This document shows, piece after piece, positions 1-7,998 of a stretch of 64,000 nucleotides of DNA (its first letter is position 1; each line of letters starts with the position of its first letter). The position numbers and the translations under genes are program-made. The DNA lies in contig CAIVZM010000075.1 in the NCBI GenBank assembly GCA_903910385.1, positions 1 to 64,000 of the forward strand. Direction: 5' to 3'. Below the pieces are notes generated by a model that saw only the letters and a program-made list of their open reading frames with translations, had not been told where the DNA came from and searched no databases. This DNA is from an uncultured Armatimonadota bacterium (GTDB lineage Bacteria > Armatimonadota > Armatimonadia > Armatimonadales > Armatimonadaceae).

Positions 1-2
1 AA

Positions 3-314
3 CAGGATGAAGAGACAGGCGAGTATCTCCCTAATGGAGCGAGCCGCAAGGGGGGCTTGAACAAAAGTATTTTAGACGCCTCCTGGTCGCAGTTTCGTAC
101 TGTTCTTACGCAAAAGGCTGCAAGCGCCGTTCGTAAGATAGGGGAAGTAAACCCTGCCTATACCAGTCAAATTTGTTGCCGTTGTGGCAATATCGCCAAA
201 AAACCATTGAAGCAGCGCTGGCATTTCTGTCCGATTTGCTCTCTTTCGTTAGACAGAGACACCAACGCCGCTTTGAATATTCTCGCTCTGGGACTACAGA
301 GCGTTGCAGGCTAG
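3..314 (+). CDS. tnpB: TnpB (IS200/IS605 OrfB) C-terminal part, cut by window edge
   Basis: This is the 3' end of a TnpB gene, an RNA-guided nuclease carried by IS200/IS605-type elements. The reading frame is open from base 3 and starts before the window, so the TTG at 57 is internal; the residues ASRKGGLNKSIL before and around it fit the family. The visible part holds the C-terminal zinc ribbon (CCRCG, then CPIC) and the last RuvC acidic motif in LDRDTNAALNIL. No TnpA is visible. Whether the full gene is intact cannot be judged because the N-terminal RuvC part lies outside the window. Confidence 0.88.
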   Translation, partial: QDEETGEYLPNGASRKGGLNKSILDASWSQFRTVLTQKAASAVRKIGEVNPAYTSQICCRCGNIAKKPLKQRWHFCPICSLSLDRDTNAALNILALGLQSVAG

Positions 315-355
315 CCTGCATAGAAGCCGCCGAATTTATTCGTGCGGAGTAGTCA
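305..355 (+). other. Predicted right end / omega-RNA 3' part of the tnpB element
   Basis: A 16-bp perfect palindrome (305-320, TGCAGGCTAGCCTGCA) spans the tnpB stop codon. It is followed by a hairpin at 327-347 with arms CCGCCGAAT and ATTCGTGCGG (one bulged T). In IS200/IS605 elements the right end is a subterminal hairpin just after tnpB, and the same bases form the scaffold of the guide RNA, with the guide copied from flanking DNA. The exact element end near 355 is an estimate from the usual layout. Confidence 0.5.
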
Positions 356-415
356 CCGTAATCTCCCGCCGGGTATCGCGTAGGCATGCAATGCGCCGTT
401 CACAGGAAGATCGCC

Positions 416-1351
416 TCAGGCGACAAGTCCTTTGGTGACGCGAAGGAAAATATCTTCCAGGTCTGTGTCCTGCTCTGCGAAGGATTGTACACGTACGCCG
501 GCATGGATCAGGGCGAGCAGGACTTCCGATTGATCATCGAGAGTCCCATCATAATCCACCCGGATTACCTCGTTGACAAGTTTGACGGCGCGGACATAAG
601 GGACGCCCTGTAGAGAAAGTTGCGCTTTCTCACGGTCGGATTCCGGTGCATGAATTTCCAGAACACGTCCGCCGAGAGCCTGTTGCATAATAGCCTCAAT
701 CGGTCCGGCGACGATTAGTTCACCCCGTTCGATAATTCCAATAGACGTGCAAAAATCCGCCAGTTCCGGCAAGATATGCGACGAAATAATAATCGTTTTG
801 CCCATAGAACGCAACTCTTTGAGCAGTTCTTTGATTTCGATACGGGCGCGAGGATCGAGGCCGGACGCCGGTTCGTCCAGTAGCAATACTTTGGGGTCAT
901 GCACCAGCGTTTTGGCAAGGCATAAGCGTTGCTTCATTCCACGGCTCAGGGCGTCCACATAGGCGTCCTTCTTTTCCTGAAGCGTGGTCAGTTCCAGCGC
1001 CATATCGATCAAACCAGGGCGGTCGCTCCGGGGAATCTTATAAGCCGCGCAGAAGAAATCCAGATATTCCCACACCTTGAAATCGTCATAGACCCCGAAG
1101 GCGTCCGGCATATACCCGATGAGCGCACGTACCGCTTCCGGATTTTGCGTCACATCGATACCGTCGATAAAAGCGTTGCCTGAGGTAGGCTCCAGCAACG
1201 TCGCCAGAATCTTGATGGTCGTTGTCTTGCCTGCGCCGTTAGGTCCGATAAACCCGAATATCTCTCCGGGTTCCAGCGAGAGATCCAGTCCCTTGACCGC
1301 CACGAGGTCTTTGTATTCCTTGCGCACATTTCGCAGTTCGATCATCGGCAT
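416..1351 (-). CDS. ABC transporter ATP-binding protein (ABC-2 exporter type)
   Basis: ATPase subunit of an ABC exporter, expected at the inner face of the membrane. In the 311-residue product Walker A (GPNGAGKT) lies at about 36-43, the signature motif (LSRGMKQ) near 135-140 and Walker B (VLLLDEP) near 155-161. The C-terminal 80 residues resemble the extension of NatA/CcmA-type ATPases. The frame is open further upstream, but I start at ATG 1351, where homology begins and where a TACAAT -10 hexamer sits 6 nt before the codon; an alternative ATG at 1498 has a GAGGG ribosome binding site and would add 49 unconserved residues. The permease (2391-3218) and a SIMPL protein lie upstream on the same strand. 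Confidence 0.9.
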   Translation of the reverse strand: MPMIELRNVRKEYKDLVAVKGLDLSLEPGEIFGFIGPNGAGKTTTIKILATLLEPTSGNAFIDGIDVTQNPEAVRALIGYMPDAFGVYDDFKVWEYLDFFCAAYKIPRSDRPGLIDMALELTTLQEKKDAYVDALSRGMKQRLCLAKTLVHDPKVLLLDEPASGLDPRARIEIKELLKELRSMGKTIIISSHILPELADFCTSIGIIERGELIVAGPIEAIMQQALGGRVLEIHAPESDREKAQLSLQGVPYVRAVKLVNEVIRVDYDGTLDDQSEVLLALIHAGVRVQSFAEQDTDLEDIFLRVTKGLVA

Positions 1352-1529
1352 GGCGACATTGTACCCCGACTGGAAAGCGGGCGTTCTCAGGATGCTATCA
1401 GATTCATCCTGCACCAGAGCGCCCGCCGCGCTCAGTAGGTGTCCAGTCGCAAACATCGCAACGATTTTCCTGATGTGTGACATAAGAAATTGTTGCATTA
1501 CCGTTATCCCTCTGGAAGTCCGATGATAG

Positions 1530-2279
1530 CTACTGTCCGAAACTATAGCGCACGGAGACGCTGGCGGATATTGTCTGCTCCCCGGCAACGATAGGTGTCG
1601 GCGCCTTCGCCATAGCGAACTCCGCACGACCCATCATGGGGACTGGATTGCTCCCTCCGCCGCCTTCCGAGATGGTGATCAGGCGTAAAGAGGAGACGCC
1701 CGCCGCTTTTGCGATAATTTCCGCCTTTCGGCTGGCGTCCGCTACCGCCTTCGCCAGTGCGGCATCTTCCGCCTTCTGTTTATCGGCATCGTTCAGGTCT
1801 AAAGAGATTCCGCCGCTCCAGTTCGCTCCCGCCTTTGTCGCGGCATCGATGACATTCCCAGTGATAGCGAGTTTTCGCACTGTTACCCGCACCGTATTCA
1901 TGACCTGATAACCACGGAAAACCTGTTGCCCCTGTGATTCACCCGGTTTCGGCTGCAAGAAATCGTAGAGAGGCTGAATCGAATAGTTTGTCGTTTGGAT
2001 ATCCGCTTCCGCCACCCCGGCGGCGCGTACCGCTTTGATCACTGCATCCGCAATAGTGGCATTCTGCTGAACCGCCTTCGTGGAGTCTTTGTCCTGTGTC
2101 TGTACGCCCAGATCGATACGAGCGATATCAGGCTTAACTTTTATTTCTCCTGTGCCGGACACCATAATGCTGGGCGTGATCGCCTCACGCGGCGTTCCCT
2201 GCGCCCACACGGGTGCAACAGACGCCGTCAGCATCAAAGCGCACCAGAACGCGGTATAAACTGTGGTTCGTCGAATCAT
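1530..2279 (-). CDS. SIMPL (DUF541) domain secreted protein
   Basis: A 249-residue protein with an N-terminal signal peptide (hydrophobic stretch about residues 9-25, likely cleaved after VWAQ) followed by a SIMPL/DUF541 domain that fills the rest. The motif PSIMVSGTGEIKVKPD and the alternating YSIQPLYDF segment are typical of the family, whose biochemical role is poorly defined; members are periplasmic or surface proteins linked to stress resistance. The start ATG has a good AAGGAAG ribosome binding site. The gene sits between the permease and ATPase genes of an ABC-2 transporter, which suggests a joint transcript. A second SIMPL gene is at 32108-32854. Confidence 0.88.
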   Translation of the reverse strand: MIRRTTVYTAFWCALMLTASVAPVWAQGTPREAITPSIMVSGTGEIKVKPDIARIDLGVQTQDKDSTKAVQQNATIADAVIKAVRAAGVAEADIQTTNYSIQPLYDFLQPKPGESQGQQVFRGYQVMNTVRVTVRKLAITGNVIDAATKAGANWSGGISLDLNDADKQKAEDAALAKAVADASRKAEIIAKAAGVSSLRLITISEGGGGSNPVPMMGRAEFAMAKAPTPIVAGEQTISASVSVRYSFGQ

Positions 2280-2390
2280 GGTAATTCTTCCTTTATCTCA
2301 ATGTATCTCTATGTTCGTTCCCGATATCCCGTCGTTTCCTTCATATTGAATTTGTCAGGGAGGGGTAAGGTAAGGACTAAATAATGTCAT

Positions 2391-3218
2391 TTATTGTTCG
2401 AGTTCTTTCGAGCCATAGCGTAGGCGGGCGATGACCACTGCTAAAAGTCCTGCCGAAACGAGCGGATACAGCGCCAGTGCGAATAGCCCGGCGGAGGGAA
2501 ATGCGTCCTTGTCCAGAGCGCTATACAAAGCGGTATACGGATTGATCCAGAGCAGGAAGGCGATGTCTGAGGAACTGTAGGGCAGGGAAGCCTGGGCAAG
2601 CCCATACAGAATCCACGTACCAACCGTCAGGAATCCGAGGAGGCCGTAAACATTCGCTGACGCCTGCGATGTCCTGCGGCGCGCCCACGAAAAAAACACG
2701 CCGGACGCCGCGCAGAAAATCGCAATCTCTATCAACAGAACGGAGGAAAGCGCAAAACGCCAGAGGGAAATGCGCCCGATGATAGCGCTCACGATATCTA
2801 TCGGCGCTAAAGCGATGAGCAACAGCATGACCGGAATAAGAGACCCGACGAATTTCCCCATCACGATCTCACGGGAAGTCAGACGGGACAGGAGCAGGGC
2901 GTTCCAGGTCTGTTGTTCTCGTTCCCGGGTGATGGTCGCGGAAGCGAGAGAGGGCAAGACCAGCAGGATCAGCGTCAACTCTACGCCGCTTCGCATTCCG
3001 TTGTATAAATCCGAGGCGGATCGGCGCATATCCTGCGAAAATAAAGAGTTGATCGCGAAGAAGTACGTCAATCCCGCCAGTACGAGCAACACAAGGGCAG
3101 GGATATAGTTCGCCTTGCCCCCGTTTGTTCGCAGACGCCATCGCCCGAACGCTTCCCTTGCCAGAACCGGGTTGTCGCGCCATCCCTGTAACAATGTCGC
3201 CGTTGAAAACGCGCTCAT
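2391..3218 (-). CDS. ABC-2 type permease
   Basis: A 275-residue membrane protein with about six hydrophobic segments (one near residues 40-58, and others near 83-95, 125-145, 155-175, 190-210 and 245-265). The stretch ITREREQQTWNALLLSRLT is the cytoplasmic signature of ABC-2 permeases of the gliding-motility/NosY kind. It probably pairs with the ATPase encoded at 416-1351. A TAGAAT hexamer (3225-3230) lies 6 nt before the ATG and no Shine-Dalgarno sequence is seen, so the mRNA is probably leaderless. The substrate is unknown. Confidence 0.87.
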   Translation of the reverse strand: MSAFSTATLLQGWRDNPVLAREAFGRWRLRTNGGKANYIPALVLLVLAGLTYFFAINSLFSQDMRRSASDLYNGMRSGVELTLILLVLPSLASATITREREQQTWNALLLSRLTSREIVMGKFVGSLIPVMLLLIALAPIDIVSAIIGRISLWRFALSSVLLIEIAIFCAASGVFFSWARRRTSQASANVYGLLGFLTVGTWILYGLAQASLPYSSSDIAFLLWINPYTALYSALDKDAFPSAGLFALALYPLVSAGLLAVVIARLRYGSKELEQ

Positions 3219-3251
3219 AAAATGATTCTACCGAACTTATGACAAAAACAG

Positions 3252-3284
3252 AAAGACCGGAAACGCTCAGCGTTTCCGGTCTTT
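3252..3284 (-). terminator. Intrinsic terminator after DUF1559 gene
   Basis: Perfect 14-bp arms AAAGACCGGAAACG (3252-3265) and CGTTTCCGGTCTTT (3271-3284) with a 5-nt loop. Read on the minus strand the stem is followed by TCTGTTTTTGTC, so it should end the transcript of the pilin-like gene at 3319-4314 just before the ABC permease gene. Confidence 0.85.
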
Positions 3285-3318
3285 CCTAATGACTGTCAGA
3301 ATCTATTTATAAAATAGA

Positions 3319-4314
3319 TTAGTTGCAGTTCGGGTGAGCGCCTTCCAGTTCGGTCGACCAGAGGCAGATGTCACCGATGACGCGCTTGTACTGGATCGCC
3401 TTGGAGTGACCATCGGCGAAGGTGCAGTTTACAAGACCGGCATGTCGTCCCTGACCCAGCGTGATGGCGGATTGGGGCATACCCGTCGCGCCTTTAGCCA
3501 GAGGGCCGCTGTTGCCGCCGGAGTAACTCCAGTTGGCGTTGCCGATATTCTTCCAGTAGGACTCGTACTGACCTGTGTTCGCACCGGATTGAGCGGCGAC
3601 CAGATCCGTGACCGTCTTCAGTTCGTCCGCAGAAGCGAACTTGCTGGTGTCGAGCAGACCGGATTCGTTGGTGACGTCCGGAACGACGCCGTAGTACGTA
3701 GCATCGGTGAGCAGGATGATGCTTGCCGGGCGCGGAACGGAAGCGACGGAGACCGCCTTCGGGCCGCCGGAAGCGGCATCGTTGAATGCGGAACCAGACG
3801 GAGACATCCAGGCATCGTTGTGACCGTAGGAGTTCTGACCGCCGTAACCCGTACCCGTACAACCCAGACCCGTACAGTTCGGTGCGGACGCGGCGCCCGG
3901 AACGAAGGCGTTCGGAGCGGAAGGGCACTTGAACAGATCATAGGACTTGATATACGGTTGGAGCAGGTAGACCCAGTAGTAGCGCTGAGCCGACTTACCT
4001 AGAGTGAGCATAGAAGCTTCAGGCTTCAGGGTTCCGTCGCCGTTGAGGTACTGGGGGCAGTCGATACGCGGGGAAGTCGTACCGGGCGCGTAGCAGTTGT
4101 AGCGGTGAGCATAGAATTGCTCATCGTAGTCCTGAACATACATCATGGACGCGAGAGCCATCTGCTTGGTATTGGACAAGCAGGAAGCCTGACGCGCTTT
4201 TTCACGAGCTTGCGCGAAAACCGGGAAAAGGATCGCTGCGAGGATCGCGATAATGGCGATAACAACGAGCAGTTCAATGAGGGTGAACGCTTTCATCTTA
4301 GAGATGCGAGACAT
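3319..4314 (-). CDS. DUF1559 prepilin-like protein
   Basis: A 331-residue protein with a type III (prepilin) signal: a short basic leader (SRISKMKA) and then [20 protein letters not shown], with the conserved Glu at +5. The residue before the cleavage site is Ala, not the usual Gly. Next comes the armatimonad-like [16 protein letters not shown] segment and a DUF1559 domain that ends in the H-x-G / FADGHSK motif near the C-terminus. Such proteins are thought to be pseudopilins or surface filament subunits. I start at ATG 4314, which has AAAGG 10 nt upstream; the frame is open to 4341. It is flanked by terminators, so it is monocistronic. Confidence 0.87.
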   Translation of the reverse strand: MSRISKMKAFTLIELLVVIAIIAILAAILFPVFAQAREKARQASCLSNTKQMALASMMYVQDYDEQFYAHRYNCYAPGTTSPRIDCPQYLNGDGTLKPEASMLTLGKSAQRYYWVYLLQPYIKSYDLFKCPSAPNAFVPGAASAPNCTGLGCTGTGYGGQNSYGHNDAWMSPSGSAFNDAASGGPKAVSVASVPRPASIILLTDATYYGVVPDVTNESGLLDTSKFASADELKTVTDLVAAQSGANTGQYESYWKNIGNANWSYSGGNSGPLAKGATGMPQSAITLGQGRHAGLVNCTFADGHSKAIQYKRVIGDICLWSTELEGAHPNCN

Positions 4315-4513
4315 AGTAGCCATACCTTTCGGAACGTACAAAGTGCAAATACGTCGCTATTACTTATTAAAGAGAGATGGTCAGATCAAACATCAAAACT
4401 ACGCACTTTGACCAATTATAAGCTCCCTCCCTATTAAATCGTATATGGATCAACAAAATATTAAGCAAATATTAAATTTTGGGCAATGCGAGACGAATAG
4501 TTTGAACGAAGCA

Positions 4514-4546
4514 AAAAAAGCGTAGGGTCGCACCCTACGCTTTTTT
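4514..4546 (-). terminator. Strong terminator after second DUF1559 gene
   Basis: Perfect 15-bp arms AAAAAAGCGTAGGGT (4514-4528) and ACCCTACGCTTTTTT (4532-4546) with a CGC loop. It has a T tract in both directions, but only the minus strand has a gene ending here (stop at 4573). It insulates the two DUF1559 genes from each other. The stretch between it and 4314 is AT-rich and must hold the promoter of the first DUF1559 gene; I see no gene in it. Confidence 0.88.
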
Positions 4547-4572
4547 GATGGTGTGTCTATATGTTCCGACGT

Positions 4573-5562
4573 TTAGCGAACAGGATTACCATTCTGGTCG
4601 AGGACCGCCTGCCCGGACGGATAATAGGTCTTGCCCCAGAGGAACCTGTTCGGGTCGATGGTCGCTTCGAAGCGATGGAACTTGGCGTGTCCGTCGGCGA
4701 AGACGTAGTTGCTGCCGCCGCTATGACGAGCCGGTTCGATCCAGCGAATATGTAAGCCTGATCCGATGGCAGTCGTTCGGCAACCTGCCGTATTGGTGAC
4801 AGAACCGCTGTCCGAAGGACCGCCCCAACCGCGAGCGCCTTCCGCCGCCGCCTTAGTCACGGCATAAGGAATTTTCGCCATATCCGCAACGCTCTGACCG
4901 GCATATTCAGAACCATCCTGAAGCATCAGGGCATTGGTAGGACGGTGAGATTTATTTCGAAGTTCGTTATTGGCTTGACCGGTGGAGGTCGCGGAAATAC
5001 AGTTGGTGAAGTTCGTAAATTCCGCCAGTGCGATGACATCCGCCGGAGCTTCTACTGCCGCCATAGCGACGACATTCGGGCCATCCTGCGGCCCGCGTTT
5101 TCGGGGCATAATGGCGGAGTTCGGCGTGTAGGAAAGTCGCGGAACCTGCGCTTCGCAACCCAGAGTGACGGTATCGGTGAACGGATTGCAGACCGGGTTA
5201 TCCGGAGTGAGGCCGCCCAGCTTGTCCGAGGGACAGACAAACAGCTTTTCATTCTTGATATAAGGCTGGGTCATAACCGTCCAGGTGACATAGCCGCCTG
5301 CCGCGCCGCCGTTGGTAGTGGCGGTATTGTTTTTATAGTAGTACGCCTGTGGGTAGGTCTCATCATAGTCCTGCACATACATCATGACGCCCAGACCGAT
5401 CTGCTTCTGGTTGGAAAGGCAGGAAGTCTGGCGGGCTTTCTCACGCGCCTGGGCAAAAACAGGAAAGAGGATAGCGGCAAGTATCGCAATAATAGCGATA
5501 ACAACGAGAAGCTCTATAAGCGTGAAACCATTTTCACGCAAGGCAAACGCTTTTTTGTTCAT
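4573..5562 (-). CDS. DUF1559 prepilin-like protein
   Basis: A 329-residue paralogue of the neighbour at 3319. The prepilin leader ends in Gly (RENG before FTLIELL), so the cleavage site is canonical. The hydrophobic helix, the [16 protein letters not shown] segment, the VQDYDETYP motif and the C-terminal [11 protein letters not shown] motif match DUF1559. The ATG at 5562 has AAGGAAGAG as ribosome binding site. It is followed by a strong terminator. The middle of the protein, between about residues 70 and 250, differs much from the neighbour, so this is not a recent duplicate. Confidence 0.88.
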   Translation of the reverse strand: MNKKAFALRENGFTLIELLVVIAIIAILAAILFPVFAQAREKARQTSCLSNQKQIGLGVMMYVQDYDETYPQAYYYKNNTATTNGGAAGGYVTWTVMTQPYIKNEKLFVCPSDKLGGLTPDNPVCNPFTDTVTLGCEAQVPRLSYTPNSAIMPRKRGPQDGPNVVAMAAVEAPADVIALAEFTNFTNCISATSTGQANNELRNKSHRPTNALMLQDGSEYAGQSVADMAKIPYAVTKAAAEGARGWGGPSDSGSVTNTAGCRTTAIGSGLHIRWIEPARHSGGSNYVFADGHAKFHRFEATIDPNRFLWGKTYYPSGQAVLDQNGNPVR

Positions 5563-5770
5563 TTTTCTCTTCCTTAATTATCGGGACGCCGTTTTAGGCG
5601 AAGGTTATTATCGCGATTAAATAAACGCGATAATATTGTCGCATTATATGATATCGTGCGGACTCCGACATTGTGTTAAGAAAATGTTAAATTTTAGCGA
5701 ATATTCGGCGAGTGCATGAATGCCAGACAACTAAGAGCAGGCGTCCATACGCTCGCCGATGGGTTGATGC

Positions 5771-7996
5771 TTACCCGATATTCATCGTATCCAGGTAAGC
5801 GGTGAACTCCTGTTCCGCAGTCGCGGCGGCGTTCCGGAGGCGGATCGCTTCCTTACGGTGATTCTGGATGCGGGTCTCCTGTTCATCCAGCTCTTTGACA
5901 TAGCGTTGGTAAAGAGCGGAGTTTTTATCCAGAGCAGACATGTTTTTGCGTATGCGATCCTGATCGCGTTCGATCTCGGTAATCCCGGCATCGTTTCCGG
6001 ATGCCTGAGCGCGTAAATCCAGAACTTTTCGTCGACGGGTGACCGCTTCGCGGAGCGCCGCCTTGATGTTCTCCGGCGTTTCCCCTCTTTCGATATACAC
6101 CTGAAGCGCATTGAAGTCGCCGTTGAGAAGCGCGGTCTGTTCCGATATCGGCATTTCCAGAATGACTTTAAGATTGCGCGTTTCTCCCGGCGGAACGGCG
6201 ATGGAAAACCGATAAAAGCCCGGAGTCCGTTCCGCCGCCTTTGCTGGTTCGATCAACTTTGCATCCGGAGTATAGGGTTGTTCCACCAGAACGGTGCGGG
6301 GTTTGGAATCCCGGTTTTTTAGCGTGTAGTCCGTCTGGCTCCGATTGCTACGGTACACCGTTAGAACGCCGCGTCGAATCAGGAAGCTTTGCTTTTCTGC
6401 GGCGGAGAAGGTGGCTTTCCGGTCCCCTTCGACTCCCAGGTCTACGGCATAGGTGATAAGGCGGGAGTCGCCCGGAGGAATATCCTCCATGCGGGCGTCT
6501 CCGGCATAGGTATCGCCATCAAAGAGGGTGACCGGGCCGCCTTTCAGGTGCAACTTCGTATTATTCCTGAGACGATAGGCATTGAGCGGGAATCGAGGAT
6601 CGCTATCCGCATTGTAGAGGGAAACCTTTTCGCCCTCCACATCCTGCGCCAGAATGGGAATCATCGCCGCCTGCTGACGCGGCAAGGTGACCGGGGTCGT
6701 AATATCATAGCGGAACAGTTCGCCGGACTTTTCCCCTGTCGCCTGTGCGGCTACCGATTGGCGCATCGAATCCATCAGCGCTACATTACTCTCTCGTCCC
6801 CCTCCACCAAATCCACCGCCCCCCCCGCCCGTTCCGCCTATCCCTCTCCGTAACTCACTTTTTGCTAAAGCTCCATTTCGCACTAATGCCGGAGGCGCAG
6901 GCATACCGAGCGCAGGATCGTCCTCTATACTCGCTTCCGCAATCTGCGGGAGGGGAGAGGCGATAATATCCGGAGGAACCACCGGGCGCGGCAGGTACAG
7001 CGGCTGGTACAAATCCTGTATGAACGATACGGGACGTCCGGAGATCAGCGAGAGGTGAACGCCGTTCCAGTCATCCTCTGTCGTGTTTTCCACCATCGCC
7101 CACCCCTGTAAGTAGGGCTTTGCGGCTGTCGTGTCGCCTTTCTTGCTCTCCGCGCCGCTGATCAGGAGCCGGTAGGAAACTTTCCACAGCGGCGCTTCGG
7201 AGATATAACCCACTCGCACCGGACGGCGGCCTTCGCCGGAAAAATGAAGCGTCACCTGACGGCGTTTATCGTCCGCGCCGGATGCCAGCAAAGTCAGCGC
7301 TTCCCGAAATTCCCGATTGAGTCGCTCATCCAGCAAGCGGAGCGATTGCACATCCTCCAGATTGACCGACTGTAGCCCGGCTTCGCTGAGAATATTCAGG
7401 ATATCCATCACGGTCGCCGCGCCACCGGGTAGGATTACCGTTTTAGATTCTACGCTGACGATCTGCCCGGTAATCGTGACATCGCCGCCTTTGGATTTCG
7501 CCGCCTTAACTTCCACACGGGCTCCCCGCAGGCGATTCAGCAACGCCGCTCGGTCAAGCGGTTGCGTTACGTTGACGGCGAATGATTGTAGCGTTCGTCC
7601 CACCGGGTCTTTCGCGCCATAGACGGCAGGTTGCACTGTGCCTCGCGAATCCAGCAGGATCAACGATTTCAGGATGTCATTGATCTGGGTGGTTCGGAAT
7701 GCCAGCGGAATGGTCGCATCGCCACTGACTTCACCTTCCCGCATGGTGTACGACACCCCGGAGGAAAACAACGTCACCGCCCGAACAGGTAACGGTTCCG
7801 TCACTTTCTTTTCCTGCCCCAAGCAGGGCGCGACCGAGAGGCTGTAGAGCGCACTACAGATTACGGGAAGAAGCGGTGACGAAAACCTTCGTGTTGTACT
7901 CACGGATTCTGCGGAATGAATACCCGGCGTTTTCCCTGTGCGAAAAGGGAAGAAGGTCAGGGGACGAGCGCAATTTACCAGCTTTGGTGGTTGCAT
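5771..7996 (-). CDS. DUF4139 domain protein with Gly-rich linker
   Basis: A 741-residue protein similar to the one encoded just upstream. The N-terminal region (from about residue 70) has the pattern VRAVTLFSSGVSYTMREG, followed by a DUF4139 domain in the middle and C-terminal half and a coiled coil at about 660-735. A hydrophobic segment at about residues 38-60 may be a signal or anchor. A glycine-rich linker (RGIGGTGGGGGGFGGGGR) interrupts it near residue 390. The start is 2 nt after the stop of 7999-10032, with GGAG inside the upstream gene, so translation is probably coupled. Function is unknown; DUF4139 is found in mucoidy-inhibitor-like proteins. Confidence 0.82.
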   Translation of the reverse strand: MQPPKLVNCARPLTFFPFRTGKTPGIHSAESVSTTRRFSSPLLPVICSALYSLSVAPCLGQEKKVTEPLPVRAVTLFSSGVSYTMREGEVSGDATIPLAFRTTQINDILKSLILLDSRGTVQPAVYGAKDPVGRTLQSFAVNVTQPLDRAALLNRLRGARVEVKAAKSKGGDVTITGQIVSVESKTVILPGGAATVMDILNILSEAGLQSVNLEDVQSLRLLDERLNREFREALTLLASGADDKRRQVTLHFSGEGRRPVRVGYISEAPLWKVSYRLLISGAESKKGDTTAAKPYLQGWAMVENTTEDDWNGVHLSLISGRPVSFIQDLYQPLYLPRPVVPPDIIASPLPQIAEASIEDDPALGMPAPPALVRNGALAKSELRRGIGGTGGGGGGFGGGGRESNVALMDSMRQSVAAQATGEKSGELFRYDITTPVTLPRQQAAMIPILAQDVEGEKVSLYNADSDPRFPLNAYRLRNNTKLHLKGGPVTLFDGDTYAGDARMEDIPPGDSRLITYAVDLGVEGDRKATFSAAEKQSFLIRRGVLTVYRSNRSQTDYTLKNRDSKPRTVLVEQPYTPDAKLIEPAKAAERTPGFYRFSIAVPPGETRNLKVILEMPISEQTALLNGDFNALQVYIERGETPENIKAALREAVTRRRKVLDLRAQASGNDAGITEIERDQDRIRKNMSALDKNSALYQRYVKELDEQETRIQNHRKEAIRLRNAAATAEQEFTAYLDTMNIG

Positions 7997-7998
7997 AT

